A stretch of 64,000 nt of DNA, from positions 1,736,001 through 1,800,000 of the forward strand of contig CP006772.1 of assembly GCA_000473305.1 (NCBI GenBank). The letters run 5' to 3'. The first letter of the stretch is position 1. The number at the start of each line of letters is the position of its first letter. This DNA is from Bacteroidales bacterium CF. GTDB taxonomy: Bacteria > Bacteroidota > Bacteroidia > Bacteroidales > UBA932. Below are positions 8,833 to 18,266 of the stretch, one piece after another. A program made the translations under genes and the position numbers. The notes under the pieces are model-generated. The model searched no databases. It was not told the origin of the DNA and saw only the letters and a program-made list of their open reading frames with translations.

Positions 8833-10038
8833 ATGAAGAACATTTTGCTAATTAGCAATATTTATCCTACGAATGATCCCAGTTATGATGGTACACCAAT
8901 TTGTCACTTTTTTACTCAGGAATGGATAAAAATGGGATATAATGTACGAGTTATTCATTTTGATTCATTATTTCCCAAAGCTTTCTATCTTTTAGGGAAA
9001 CTCTTAAAATCTCACATTCAGGCCAAGACTGGCTGTGTGACATACACAAATACACCCTCAAAACCAGTGCAGTACAATGTAGATGAAGTACCAGTGTTAT
9101 TTGTTCCTATTCGTAAAATGATACCCCATAAATCATTCTCGGAACAAAGGATCAATAAAGCATTTGAAACAGTTCGCGATTATTTAAATAATATGGGGTT
9201 CATACCAGATGCGGTGGTGGGTCACTTTGTTTTGCCTCAATTGCATTTTCTATATCTATTTAAACAGAAATACCCACAAGTAAAAACTTCCTTAGTTCTT
9301 CATAGTGGGGGAAACGATATTCCTTCGATATATCCAGAATATAAGTGTTTTATGAAAGCCGTTGATGTGTGGGGATTTCGTTCAATAGCATTTAAGAATC
9401 AATTTGAACAACTGTATGGTAAACAAGCTCATGAATTTCTGTGTTATTCTGGAATTCCCGAACAATATTTGGAACCTTTTGAGAGAAATTTTCCGTCTGG
9501 AGTCCACAAGTTTTCATTTGTCGGTAATCTTTATAAATTAAAACGAGTCGAAGACACATTGCGGGCTTTGCACACCACATTAAAACCAGATGACTATTCG
9601 TTTGACATTGTGGGAGATGGAGCAGAAAGTGATAACCTCCATTCTTTGGTTACAGAATTAGGTATGGGGCAGCAGGTTAAATTTCATGGAAAACAACCTA
9701 GAGATGTGACTCAGCAAATTATTAAAGGTTCCGACTGTTTTGTTATGGTCAGTAAGCGAGAAGCTTTTGGGTTAGTATATTTGGAAGCCATGGCTAAGGG
9801 ATGTATAACAGTGGCAACAAGAGGTCAAGGGATGGATGGAATAATTGAAGATGGCAAAAATGGGTTTCTGTGTGATTCGGAAAATATTGAGGAGCTCTCA
9901 TCAATTATTAGCAAAATCACTCAGCTTTCTCCATTAGAGTTGCAAAAGATTTCGAACAAAGCATTCGAAACCACTAAGGATTTGACTGACACGAAGGTCG
10001 CCGAAAGATATATGAATGCAATTGCTCAACTTAATTAA
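8833..10038 (+). CDS. Glycosyltransferase family 4
   Basis: The 401-residue GT-B protein starts [26 protein letters not shown], a classic GT4 N-terminus. It ends with [31 protein letters not shown] and the signature [19 protein letters not shown], which carries the E-x7-E pair, then [16 protein letters not shown]. These positions bind the nucleotide-sugar donor. It should act on the cytoplasmic face in repeat-unit assembly. Its tail reaches eight bases short of the start I prefer for the aminotransferase. Confidence 0.9.
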   Translation: MKNILLISNIYPTNDPSYDGTPICHFFTQEWIKMGYNVRVIHFDSLFPKAFYLLGKLLKSHIQAKTGCVTYTNTPSKPVQYNVDEVPVLFVPIRKMIPHKSFSEQRINKAFETVRDYLNNMGFIPDAVVGHFVLPQLHFLYLFKQKYPQVKTSLVLHSGGNDIPSIYPEYKCFMKAVDVWGFRSIAFKNQFEQLYGKQAHEFLCYSGIPEQYLEPFERNFPSGVHKFSFVGNLYKLKRVEDTLRALHTTLKPDDYSFDIVGDGAESDNLHSLVTELGMGQQVKFHGKQPRDVTQQIIKGSDCFVMVSKREAFGLVYLEAMAKGCITVATRGQGMDGIIEDGKNGFLCDSENIEELSSIISKITQLSPLELQKISNKAFETTKDLTDTKVAERYMNAIAQLN

Positions 10039-10045
10039 AATACGA

Positions 10046-11161
10046 ATGATACCTTTTCTTTCATTAAAAGATGTAACCACACTTCATGGAGAAGAAATTA
10101 ATGAAGCGGTTAGCCGTGTTATAAAAAATGGATGGTACCTTCAAGGTAAAGAAAACGAAAAGTTCGAAGAGAACTACTCAAAGTTCATAGGAACCAAATA
10201 CACCATTGGTTGTGCAAATGGGTTGGATGCACTTATTTTGATATTTCGTGCATATATTGAGATTGGTGTAATGAAACCAGGGGATGAAATAATCGTTCCG
10301 GCAAACACATTTATTGCCACAATACTAGCCATTACAGAGACTGGACTGAAGCCAGTTCTATGCGAACCTAAGTTCAACACGCTGGAGATAGACGATGACA
10401 AGATTGAAGAACTAATTACTCGAAAAACCAAAGCTATAGTTATTGTCCATCTATATGGCCGTATTGCCTACACCGAAAAGATAGGCCAACTTTGCAAAAA
10501 AAATAACCTAAAACTTGTGGAGGACAATGCGCAAGCGCATGGATGTATATATAGAACACCAAACCACAGACAATGGATAACAGGATCTATAGGTGATGCA
10601 GCCGGTCATAGTTTCTACCCCGGGAAGAATCTTGGGGCATTGGGTGATGGCGGCGCAGTTACTACCAACGATCCTGAATTGGCAACTATTATTAGAGCTC
10701 TTGCCAATTATGGAAGCCAGAAGAAATATATCTTCAAACACACAGGTCGCAACAGCCGATTAGATGAGATTCAGGCAGCCGTTTTGGATGTAAAATTGAA
10801 ATATCTTTTAGAAGACAATGCCCACCGTAAGGAAGTTGCAAAATATTATATAGAACATCTGAACCATCCTAGCGTGACCCTTCCTGATACTCTTCCATAC
10901 GAGCAGAATGCCTTCCATCTTTTCCCAATACTATGCACTCATCGTGATGCACTGCATGTCTATCTGGAGAAGAATGAGGTAGGGACAATTATCCATTATC
11001 CTGTACCACCTCATAAGCAGGAGTGCTATAAAGAGTGGAACATCTTGAGCTTACCTATTACGGAACATATTGCTAATCACGAGTTGAGTCTTCCTATAGG
11101 TCCAACTATTACCGTCAAAGAAGTTAGCCAAATAGTAAATCTGATAAATCAATTCTCATAG
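10046..11161 (+). CDS. DegT/DnrJ/EryC1/StrS sugar aminotransferase (FdtB/QdtB-like)
   Basis: A 371-residue PLP-dependent sugar aminotransferase. I choose ATG 10046 ([10 protein letters not shown]) over an in-frame ATG at 10016 because the family starts at this motif and the earlier start overlaps the upstream gene. Features are [11 protein letters not shown] (phosphate site), [10 protein letters not shown] (Asp160 ring contact) and [16 protein letters not shown] with Lys194 as the likely Schiff-base lysine. With FdtA-like genes at the head of the operon, it probably aminates the dTDP-3-keto-6-deoxyhexose to a 3-amino sugar. The order isomerase-acyltransferase-aminotransferase is split here by glycosyltransferases. 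Confidence 0.88.
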   Translation: MIPFLSLKDVTTLHGEEINEAVSRVIKNGWYLQGKENEKFEENYSKFIGTKYTIGCANGLDALILIFRAYIEIGVMKPGDEIIVPANTFIATILAITETGLKPVLCEPKFNTLEIDDDKIEELITRKTKAIVIVHLYGRIAYTEKIGQLCKKNNLKLVEDNAQAHGCIYRTPNHRQWITGSIGDAAGHSFYPGKNLGALGDGGAVTTNDPELATIIRALANYGSQKKYIFKHTGRNSRLDEIQAAVLDVKLKYLLEDNAHRKEVAKYYIEHLNHPSVTLPDTLPYEQNAFHLFPILCTHRDALHVYLEKNEVGTIIHYPVPPHKQECYKEWNILSLPITEHIANHELSLPIGPTITVKEVSQIVNLINQFS

Positions 11162-11235
11162 TTGAAATATAATCGACTCGTTATAAGCAGAATCCAGCGT
11201 TGAAGTTTGAAATGATAGAACTTTAAAGTCTTGAT

Positions 11236-12486
11236 ATGGAAACTAAGCAAAAGCATATTTGGATTGTGAACTATTATTGCAACCCACCTGATTATGTAAC
11301 GAATGAAAGACATCTCCAGTTTGCTCATTACTTACAGAAATCAGGCTATAAAGTAACTATTTTTTCCGCAGGTTATCTGCATTACAGAGATATTGACCTA
11401 GTAGGACAGGAAAAAATCAAAAAAATAAAGTATGGAGAATACAATTTCTGCCATATTAAAGTTCATTTATATCAAGGGAATGGGCTTGGAAGGATGTACT
11501 CTATCAATAAATTTGCTCGGGATATATATAGAAATAGGAAGAAACTAGAGAAGCCTGATATTATATATCACAACATGCATGCTCCATTTGATTATCCGAT
11601 ATGTCTTTGCGCGAAAAAGCTTAAGGCTCGATACATCGCTGAGGAATGGGATTTGTGGCCAGAATATTTTGTTACATTTGGATTGATTTCTGCTAATAAT
11701 CCTGCGATGAAATGGGCTTATTCAAAAGAGCGGAAAATGTTTGAGTATGCCAGTAATATTGTTTATTCTTTTGCAGGCGGTATAGATTATTTAAAGGAAA
11801 AGAAATGGCTATTGTCTACTGGGGGTAAAATTGATGAAAAAAAGGTAATATATATCAATAATGGTTTTTGTCTGTCAGAAATAGAATATAATAAATCCCA
11901 TTATTCTCTCGATGATGCAGATATTAATAATCCCTTTTTTTTTAAAATAGTGTATTTGGGTTCAATACGATTGGTTAACAACGTAAAAACACTTATTGAC
12001 GCTGTATCATTATTACAATCCCATAAAGACATACGTCTGATTATTATTGGGAACGGAGAACAGAAAGAATCTCTGGTTCAATACTGTAAAGACAATGACA
12101 TAAACAATGTCATATTCAAGCAGGACTGGATTCCTTTCACTCACGTTCCCGACACCTTATCACATGCTGACCTGAATATCTTGAATTACGAAAAAGGGTT
12201 TGGCGATTTAGGAATAAGCTCTGGAAAGTTGTTTCAATCCTTAGCTTCGGGTAAGCCCTTGATCTGCAATATTGATATCAAATATGATGATGTGATAACA
12301 GATAATTATCTCGGCATTGCTGGAGGATTGGACACTCCTCAGAAATATGCAGATGCAATATTAAAAGTATACAATTTACCTTCAGACGAATACTATGCAA
12401 TGTGCGGGCGGGTAAAAGAGGTTTCAAAGAGATTTGACTATAAGGTTTTGTCTGATCAACTAATAAATATCATTGAATCAATATAA
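11236..12486 (+). CDS. Glycosyltransferase family 4 (WbuB-like)
   Basis: The 416-residue GT-B protein opens with HIWIVNYYCNPPDYVTNERHLQFAHYL, typical of WbuB/WbpZ-related GT4 enzymes with a wide N-terminal domain. In the C-terminal half FKIVYLGSIRLVNNVKTLIDAV, IIGNGEQKESLVQYC and GISSGKLFQSLASGKPLI mark the donor-binding domain; the usual E-x7-E is replaced by SGKLFQSLASG, which is common in this branch. It lies directly before the initiating sugar transferase and likely adds an early sugar of the repeat unit. Confidence 0.85.
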   Translation: METKQKHIWIVNYYCNPPDYVTNERHLQFAHYLQKSGYKVTIFSAGYLHYRDIDLVGQEKIKKIKYGEYNFCHIKVHLYQGNGLGRMYSINKFARDIYRNRKKLEKPDIIYHNMHAPFDYPICLCAKKLKARYIAEEWDLWPEYFVTFGLISANNPAMKWAYSKERKMFEYASNIVYSFAGGIDYLKEKKWLLSTGGKIDEKKVIYINNGFCLSEIEYNKSHYSLDDADINNPFFFKIVYLGSIRLVNNVKTLIDAVSLLQSHKDIRLIIIGNGEQKESLVQYCKDNDINNVIFKQDWIPFTHVPDTLSHADLNILNYEKGFGDLGISSGKLFQSLASGKPLICNIDIKYDDVITDNYLGIAGGLDTPQKYADAILKVYNLPSDEYYAMCGRVKEVSKRFDYKVLSDQLINIIESI

Positions 12487-12489
12487 GTT

Positions 12490-13125
12490 ATGTACAATCA
12501 TTTCTTCAAACGCATCCTCGATTTCAGCTTAGTATTTTTTACTTTATTGATAATATGGCCTATTATTCTTGTCATTACATTATGGGTTGGTATCGCGAAC
12601 AAAGGAGCAGGGATTTTTTTCTATCAAGCACGTGCAGGACGCTATAGCAAAACTTTCAGGGTGATTAAATACAAGTCTATGACCGATGAAAAAGGTCCAG
12701 ATGGTAAATTACTTCCTGACACAGTACGAATAACGAGAATAGGCAGATTTATCCGCAAAACATCTATTGATGAACTGCCTCAGTTGTTTAACATATTAAA
12801 AGGCAATATGGCATTGATAGGACCAAGACCATTACTTCCAGAGTATACACCTTTATACAACGAAGAACAGCTGAAACGCCTTAATGCTCGTCCAGGAATT
12901 ACAGGGTTGTCGCAAGTATATGGCAGGAACGGCTTGAAACTTAGTAAGAGATTTGAACTGGACATTTATTATACAGAGCACATCACATTATGGTTTGATA
13001 TAAAAATACTGTGGATGACATTCTATAATTTGTTTGCTACGAAGGTTGAAGTCGATCGTAATGCCCTTGAAGGTGTCGACGACCTAGGCTTTGACAAAAT
13101 TGCATTTGGAGAAGACCATAAATAA
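12490..13125 (+). CDS. Initiating phosphoglycosyl transferase (PglC-like bacterial sugar transferase)
   Basis: At 211 residues this is the small, monotopic PglC type rather than the large WbaP/WcaJ type. One membrane helix (about 9-34) is followed by FRVIKYKSM and TSIDELPQLFNILKGNMALI, with the catalytic Asp-Glu pair at 94-95, then GPRPLLPEY and ARPGITGLSQVYGRN. It transfers a sugar phosphate from a UDP-sugar to undecaprenyl phosphate, starting repeat-unit synthesis. PglC enzymes prefer UDP-diNAc-bacillosamine-like donors, which fits the aminotransferase at 18267. That link is inference. Confidence 0.9.
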   Translation: MYNHFFKRILDFSLVFFTLLIIWPIILVITLWVGIANKGAGIFFYQARAGRYSKTFRVIKYKSMTDEKGPDGKLLPDTVRITRIGRFIRKTSIDELPQLFNILKGNMALIGPRPLLPEYTPLYNEEQLKRLNARPGITGLSQVYGRNGLKLSKRFELDIYYTEHITLWFDIKILWMTFYNLFATKVEVDRNALEGVDDLGFDKIAFGEDHK

Positions 13126-13144
13126 ATAATCAAATTTTAATCCT

Positions 13145-14149
13145 ATGAAAAGAGTTATTATATTCGGTGCCACTGGCACTTTAGGGGTTTATACTTCACT
13201 GAGATTCAAAGAATTGGATTATAATGTCATCGCTGTTGGCAGACGTAAAAGTGACAATGGTTTTTTTGCTGACCATAATATTCCTTATTATTCAGTTGAC
13301 ATTTCCAAGAAGGAAGAATTTGACAAACTTCCAACTGAAGATGTCGAATGCGTGATTCATTACGCTGGAGCGATGCCTGCACATATGAAAGGCTACCGTC
13401 CACATGAATATATTGATAGCATTATTACAGGTACTTTAAACGTTTTGGAGTACACAAAGAAGGTTCACGGAAAGAAAATTGTATTCACACAATCAATTTC
13501 CGATTGCTTCTGGATGGTTCATGATGCGACACCTGTGCCTGCTGATATCTGGAGAAAGTTCCCCTTAAACAACGATCACTCCATTTACGTTATAGCAAAA
13601 AATGCAGCTGTTGACTTAATCGAGCATTATTATGAGGCATTTGGCATTAAGAGATTCATACTTCGTCTTCCTACTATTTATCTATACCATCCAGACCCAT
13701 TCTATCATGTCAATGGTGAGAAACGTGAGATGTTCTATCGTATGTTTATCGACAAGGCAATATCAGGAGAGCCAATTGAGATTTGGGGAGACGCATCGAA
13801 AGTGAAGGAAATAGTGTATGTCAAGGATTTTGTTCAGATAGTTGAAAAATGTGTAGAATCACCATTAGATGGGGGATTTTACAACGTTGGAGAAGAGGAG
13901 TGTGTGTCATTGGAAGAGCAGGTCCGTGGAATAATTGATGTGTTTGGAAAAGAGGGGCACAAATCGCCTGTAATCTATCGTTCTGAAATGCAAGATCCAA
14001 GTGAGTTTGTATTTGATATTTCAAAGACTAAGAATGAATTGGGATATAAGCCTAAGTTTAACTATAGAAAGTCTCTGACTGACTTCAAACAGGAGATGGA
14101 AACCAATCCATTTGAGAAGCTCTGGGGTAAAGAATCAGATTATCGATAA
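13145..14149 (+). CDS. NAD-dependent sugar epimerase/dehydratase (SDR family)
   Basis: The 334-residue extended SDR protein has the cofactor loop GATGTLG (8-14), the VIHYAGAMPA segment that replaces the usual H.AA, and the catalytic pair Tyr148-x3-Lys152 (YVIAK). The late segment VKEIVYVKDFV followed by GGFYNVGEEE is typical of sugar nucleotide epimerases. It likely epimerises or dehydrates a nucleotide sugar used in this polysaccharide; the substrate cannot be told. It follows the initiating transferase by 19 bases and ends one base before the next start. Confidence 0.85.
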   Translation: MKRVIIFGATGTLGVYTSLRFKELDYNVIAVGRRKSDNGFFADHNIPYYSVDISKKEEFDKLPTEDVECVIHYAGAMPAHMKGYRPHEYIDSIITGTLNVLEYTKKVHGKKIVFTQSISDCFWMVHDATPVPADIWRKFPLNNDHSIYVIAKNAAVDLIEHYYEAFGIKRFILRLPTIYLYHPDPFYHVNGEKREMFYRMFIDKAISGEPIEIWGDASKVKEIVYVKDFVQIVEKCVESPLDGGFYNVGEEECVSLEEQVRGIIDVFGKEGHKSPVIYRSEMQDPSEFVFDISKTKNELGYKPKFNYRKSLTDFKQEMETNPFEKLWGKESDYR

Positions 14150-14150
14150 A

Positions 14151-15191
14151 ATGAGTTCTATCAAAATACTTGGTATCGAAATGGCAAACGAGTGGAATGA
14201 AATTATCCGTTCGTTTACCAATTATGACGTCTACTATCTGAGTGGATATGTAAAGGCATTCCAAATTCACGGCGATGGCGACCCACAACTGTTGTTCTAT
14301 GAAAACGATGGGTTGAAGGCAATTTATGTCTATATGAAACGGCCTATAGCTAGCGGATGGTATGACAGTGTGACACCATATGGCTACGGTGGTGTATTGT
14401 TTGAAGTGGATACTTCTGCTGCAAAACTGGAGATGTTTAGAGAAGAATATGAACAGTTGATGCAAGAGAATCATATAGTGTCGAACTTTGTTCGTTATCA
14501 TCCTGTTTTAGCCAATGCCGTCCCCATGAAAGTTATCTCTAATGTTATTGACCTTGGAAAAACGGTTGCTATGGATTTGGCTTCACCAGAGATGATTTGG
14601 GAGAATATCCATAGCAAAAACCGTAATATGATCCGCAAAGCAGAGAAAAATGGTATTGAGATAAAACATGGAAAAGGAATGGATTTGTTTGATAAGTTCA
14701 TTGAGATTTACAATGCCACGATGGATAAGGATGCTGCTGGGGATTATTATTACTTTCAGCGTCCATTCTATGAGTCTATCCATAATGACTTGCTAGACAA
14801 TTACGAAATATTTTATGCCGAATATGAAGGGAGGATTATCTCAATGGCGATAATGATTTTTGCCAACGGCAGATTGAATTACCATTTGAGTGGATCGGTT
14901 ATAAAATACCGCAATCTCGCATCTTCTAACATGTTGCTATATAAGGCAGCGTTGTGGGGATGTGAACAAGGTATGAAGACTTTCCATCTCGGCGGAGGTG
15001 TTGGAAGTGAGGAAGATAATCTTTTCAAGTTCAAGATTGCCTTTAATAAGAATAGTGACTATCAGTTTTCCATTGGTAAACAAATATTCAATCATAACCG
15101 TTATCGGGAACTAGTTGAATTGAAAAAATTCTTTGTTCCAGATTTCTCCGGTGAGTCTGGATTCTTTCCCTTGTATCGAGCACAACATTGA
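14151..15191 (+). CDS. FemAB/GNAT-like acyltransferase
   Basis: I start this 346-residue protein at ATG 14151, one base after the previous stop, because an in-frame ATG at 14112 lies inside the upstream gene. It has the two-GNAT-domain FemAB (BioF2-like) layout: an N-terminal half with YYLSGYVKAFQ and WYDSVTPYGYGG, a central basic helix ENIHSKNRNMIRKAEKNGIE, and a C-terminal SMAIMIFANGRLNYHLSG with FHLGGGVGS. FemAB enzymes transfer aminoacyl groups; members in sugar loci are thought to acylate amino sugars. It is the last clear gene before the IS66 insertion. Confidence 0.8.
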   Translation: MSSIKILGIEMANEWNEIIRSFTNYDVYYLSGYVKAFQIHGDGDPQLLFYENDGLKAIYVYMKRPIASGWYDSVTPYGYGGVLFEVDTSAAKLEMFREEYEQLMQENHIVSNFVRYHPVLANAVPMKVISNVIDLGKTVAMDLASPEMIWENIHSKNRNMIRKAEKNGIEIKHGKGMDLFDKFIEIYNATMDKDAAGDYYYFQRPFYESIHNDLLDNYEIFYAEYEGRIISMAIMIFANGRLNYHLSGSVIKYRNLASSNMLLYKAALWGCEQGMKTFHLGGGVGSEEDNLFKFKIAFNKNSDYQFSIGKQIFNHNRYRELVELKKFFVPDFSGESGFFPLYRAQH

Positions 15192-15374
15192 CGTTATAAT
15201 CTGAAAATGACAGAAAAATATGGATTCTGCCCATCTGCGGTAGGGAACCAGATTCCCAATTACACCATCTTTGAAGAAGCAATAAAAACTGTATTGCCAA
15301 GACCATAAGAAAAAAAAACCATCGTACCTGTAGCACTTATAATTTGTCATATAATTCCACTATATAAATGGAGA
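15192..15374 (+). other. Remnant sequence upstream of the IS66 insertion
   Basis: A short frame at 15207-15308 (MTEKYGFCPSAVGNQIPNYT..., 33 residues) is closed by a stop, and a second open stretch reads on toward the IS66 end. I do not recognise either. With the residues at 18055-18247 on the far side of the IS, this looks like a decayed gene or genes into which IS66 landed. Confidence 0.35.
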
Positions 15375-15445
15375 GTAAGCATCCGATAAAACCCATATTG
15401 TAACCCTAGTTTGGCCTATTTAATTTTGTTTTAAAATTAAACGTC

Positions 15446-15811
15446 ATGACACTAGAGGAGTACGAACAACTGGAACATGATTTTTTATCATCGTCCACCA
15501 ACATCCGGTCCTTTCTTCAAAGCAGAGGAGTTAGCCACCACAAGTATTACTACTGGAAGCGCAAATCAAGAGAGCAAAAAGAGTCTGCAGTTGTCTCTGA
15601 GGGTCAGTTTCTACCTATTGATCTTCATTCTGGCAGCTTAATCAAGCCTTCAAAACGAGGCAAAAGCACAAAACAGCCATTAATAGGCCAGGGCGAGATT
15701 GAGATCGAACTTCGTACCCCTTCGGGAGCAGAGTTCCGTATCCGGGGTATTATGGACTCACTTATGTTAAGTACCATCATCGCTTCTACCGGAGGTCGGC
15801 GCAATGTTTAG
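15446..15811 (+). CDS. tnpA: IS66 accessory protein TnpA
   Basis: The 121-residue first gene of the IS66 element. A short helix-turn-helix-like N-terminus (RSFLQSRGVSHHKYYYWKRKSREQ) is typical of the IS66 accessory protein often called TnpA or Orf1. The C-terminal IEIELRTPSGAEFRIRG is the matching beta region. It overlaps tnpB by eight bases. It helps transposition but is not the DDE enzyme. Confidence 0.85.
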   Translation: MTLEEYEQLEHDFLSSSTNIRSFLQSRGVSHHKYYYWKRKSREQKESAVVSEGQFLPIDLHSGSLIKPSKRGKSTKQPLIGQGEIEIELRTPSGAEFRIRGIMDSLMLSTIIASTGGRRNV

Positions 15812-16160
15812 TCTTAATGATAGCATGCGTTACCTTCTCTACAGTGAGCCCACAGATATGCGCAAGAGTTATCACACCCTGAGCGGCCTTGTAACAAACA
15901 ATATGGGACTCAATGTACGCAACGGAGATGTCTTTATCTTCGTTAACAAGGCCCGTAACAGAATCAAACTACTTCATATGGAGCCAGGAGGTCTTGTTAT
16001 CTACTCCAAACTGCTTGAAGAGGGTCGTTTTCGCCTTCCTTCAAGAGATCCTGAGCAAGGTAGTGTCAAAATGAACTGGCTTGACCTGGTGATGATGGTT
16101 GAGGGAGTTATGGATGACCCGGCGACAAGATTAAGGCGATTAAAAAGAGTAAATATTTAG
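15804..16160 (+). CDS. tnpB: IS66 accessory protein TnpB
   Basis: The 118-residue protein matches IS66 Orf2/TnpB: YLYSEPTDMRKSYHTLSGLV-type start (here YLLYSEPTDMRKSYHTLSGL), FIFVNKARNRIKLLHMEPGG and GRFRLPS. These are the standard conserved blocks of the family. Its start overlaps tnpA and it ends 73 bases before tnpC, where a Bacteroidetes-type -7 box is visible. Confidence 0.9.
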   Translation: MFSLNDSMRYLLYSEPTDMRKSYHTLSGLVTNNMGLNVRNGDVFIFVNKARNRIKLLHMEPGGLVIYSKLLEEGRFRLPSRDPEQGSVKMNWLDLVMMVEGVMDDPATRLRRLKRVNI

Positions 16161-16203
16161 CATAAAATATTGGTAATTATTTGGTTATCTAAAACATTGT
16201 TAC

Positions 16204-16211
16204 TATCTTTG
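16204..16211 (+). promoter_or_regulatory. Putative -7 box (TATCTTTG) before tnpC
   Basis: TATCTTTG fits the Bacteroidetes sigma-ABfr -7 consensus TAnnTTTG. It lies in the gap between tnpB and tnpC, 22 bases before the tnpC start, so tnpC may have its own promoter. Confidence 0.5.
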
Positions 16212-16233
16212 TATCAGATAATTACAGTGTTTT

Positions 16234-17850
16234 ATGGCTTCCGGATACACCCAGCAGGATATAGCAAAGATGGCAGCAGAGATAGAGTCTCTTCGCAGTC
16301 AGCTTGCTGCAAAAGAAGAGGTTGTATCCAATCTTGAATCAGATGTCACCAAGCTGGAATCCCACATCTCCAAATTAGAGTACGAACTTACCTGGTTGAG
16401 GAAGAAGCTATTTGGCAAGATGAGCGAACGCTTTATTAACTCAGATCCTGATTCCCGCCAGCTTGATATCTTTGGAGAGCAGCTTAGCGACAATGAGAGA
16501 GAGGAGCTTGAGAGGGCTGCAACACAGGAGCAGGAGCTAATAACCAGAATAGTAACAGTAAGCAAGCCTCGTACAACTCGCAAGGATATATCCTTTGAAA
16601 ACCTGCGTGTTGAAGAGACAATAATAGAGCCCGAAGGATTAAATTTTGAGGAATATGTTTGTATTGGGACAGAAGAAACAAACAGACTGGCTTATAAACC
16701 GGCAGAGTTCTTTGTTAAGAGAACTATCCGTAAAAAGTATGCTCTTAAAAATCAGTTAACCGAGATTGAGGATGAGCAAGAAAAGAGGCCTTCAGTAGTG
16801 ATAGCGCCACTTCCCGATAGTCCCATCCACAAATGCATGGCAGATACTAGTCTTTTGACAGAGATAATCATCCAAAAATATCTTTATCACCTCCCTTTTC
16901 ACCGACAGATAGCCCGGTTTGGGGATCTTGGGGTTAGAATAAGCTCTTCCACTGTGGGAGACTGGTTCTCCCAGAGCTGCGAGTTGCTCAGACCACTCTA
17001 TGACCATCTGCGACGACGGGTCTTGTCCACCGATTATATCCAGGTTGACGAGAGTACCCTCCCGGTGATAGATAATGAGAAGCGAAGAGCTGTGAAGGGT
17101 TATCTGTGGGTAGTACGCAATCCGGACAACGGAGAGGTCTTCTTTCATTATGACAGAGGTTCCCGTTCAGAGAAAACTGCCTTGGTTCTTCTTCATGGCT
17201 TCAATGGCGCAATACAGAGTGACGGCTATCAGGTTTACAATCGTTTTGAGGCGCTTGATGGTAAGCTGATGCTCGGCTGCTGGGCTCACGCCAGGCGTAA
17301 GTTCGATGAAGCACTGGCAGAGAATAAGAAGCTGGCAACAGAGGCACTTCTTCAGATACAGTCTCTTTATGCGATAGAGAGGGAGGCAGACGAGATGGGA
17401 GCTACAGTGGAGCAGAGAGGAGAACTAAGAAGTACAAAAGCATATCCGTTACTTGTCACCTTTGAAAAATGGCTTTACGACAACTATACAACTCTCTTAC
17501 CACAAAGCAGAACGGCAAAAGCGATATCTTATACATACAGTATCTTCCCTAAGCTATCAAGATACCACCTTAACGGCAGATACAGATTAGACAACAACCT
17601 TGTTGAGAATGCCATCCGTCCCCTGGCAATAGGAAGAAAGAACTATCTCTTTTGCGGTAACTCAGATGCTGCTATAAGGGCAGCAATGGTATACTCGCTG
17701 CTTGGATCATGCAAGGCTGCCGGAGTAAACCCGGCTGAATGGCTCGGAGATGTTCTTTCAAAAATTTACTCTTACACAAAAGAGAACAGAAACATGGAAG
17801 AGCTATTGCCTCATTTGTGGAAAAATAGTCAAACTTGTATCGAATCGTGA
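16234..17850 (+). CDS. tnpC: IS66 transposase TnpC (DDE type)
   Basis: The 538-residue transposase starts with a coiled coil (about 10-60), followed by the LTWLRKKLFGKMSERF segment and a central zinc-ribbon-like/HTH region. The DDE core is visible: YIQVDEST (first Asp), QSDGYQVYNRF (second Asp) and NNLVENAIRPLAIGRKNYLF (Glu). GCWAHARRKF sits between, as in other IS66 enzymes. Length and motifs are normal, so it should be active. Confidence 0.95.
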   Translation: MASGYTQQDIAKMAAEIESLRSQLAAKEEVVSNLESDVTKLESHISKLEYELTWLRKKLFGKMSERFINSDPDSRQLDIFGEQLSDNEREELERAATQEQELITRIVTVSKPRTTRKDISFENLRVEETIIEPEGLNFEEYVCIGTEETNRLAYKPAEFFVKRTIRKKYALKNQLTEIEDEQEKRPSVVIAPLPDSPIHKCMADTSLLTEIIIQKYLYHLPFHRQIARFGDLGVRISSSTVGDWFSQSCELLRPLYDHLRRRVLSTDYIQVDESTLPVIDNEKRRAVKGYLWVVRNPDNGEVFFHYDRGSRSEKTALVLLHGFNGAIQSDGYQVYNRFEALDGKLMLGCWAHARRKFDEALAENKKLATEALLQIQSLYAIEREADEMGATVEQRGELRSTKAYPLLVTFEKWLYDNYTTLLPQSRTAKAISYTYSIFPKLSRYHLNGRYRLDNNLVENAIRPLAIGRKNYLFCGNSDAAIRAAMVYSLLGSCKAAGVNPAEWLGDVLSKIYSYTKENRNMEELLPHLWKNSQTCIES

Positions 17851-18054
17851 ACACTTTGTGCAATTTGCGCTCTAATTACACGAATTTGTGTCAAACCAGC
17901 ACAAATTGACACAACTTTAACCAAAATCGCACGAATTTAACCTAACTTTATACGAAGTGGTCCGGTAGCCGCCATAAATACAAAATGGGGAATCCTAATT
18001 ACGAAAAAGTGGGGACGCTTAATTGCCAAAATATGCTGTTTATCGGATGCTTAC
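17851..18054 (+). other. Noncoding right end of IS66
   Basis: About 200 bases between the tnpC stop and the right inverted repeat. No gene is visible. Repeated short words (ACACGAATTTGTG, GCACAAATTGACACAA, GCACGAATTTA) could be transposase-binding sites near the end. Confidence 0.4.
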
Positions 18055-18115
18055 AATGGAGAAAGATGAGAAAAACAATAACTTTCAAGTGTAATTAAAA
18101 TTTCAGAATAAGAAA

Positions 18116-18247
18116 ATGAGTATCCCCGGCATCAATAAAAAGACATATTACATAACATCTCGTCTGATAGAAATCAATCCAATATTTATTAAAGATATTC
18201 CTGACAATGTTTTGGTGTTGGGTTTCCTACATAGAGTAAAAAAATGA
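18116..18247 (+). pseudogene. C-terminal remnant of a hexapeptide-repeat acetyltransferase (PglD-like?)
   Basis: A 43-residue frame ends FIKDIPDNVLVLGFLHRVKK. This closely follows the usual end of PglD/NeuD-type sugar acetyltransferases (VVKDIPDNVVVVGNPAKVIK), with the conserved NPA changed to FLH. It sits where pglD often lies, between a PglC-like transferase and a PglE-like aminotransferase, and just after the IS66 insertion. The rest of the gene is missing. I infer that an acetyltransferase was lost here; its function may have passed to the hexapeptide protein at 2184. Confidence 0.6.
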
Positions 18248-18266
18248 TTTAACATAAATTCTTGAT

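Larger units (their letters stand above)
15375..18054 (+). mobile_element. Complete IS66-family insertion sequence, 2680 bp
   Basis: The left end GTAAGCATCCGATAAA at 15375-15390 is matched exactly by its reverse complement at 18039-18054. Both sides are flanked by AATGGAGA (15367-15374 and 18055-18062), an 8-bp target duplication as expected of IS66 elements. Inside are the three standard genes tnpA, tnpB and tnpC in order. Intact ends, open frames and a perfect duplication point to a recent insertion. The last 200 bases before the right end carry no gene but several imperfect copies of a CACGAATTT/ACACAA motif. Confidence 0.95.
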
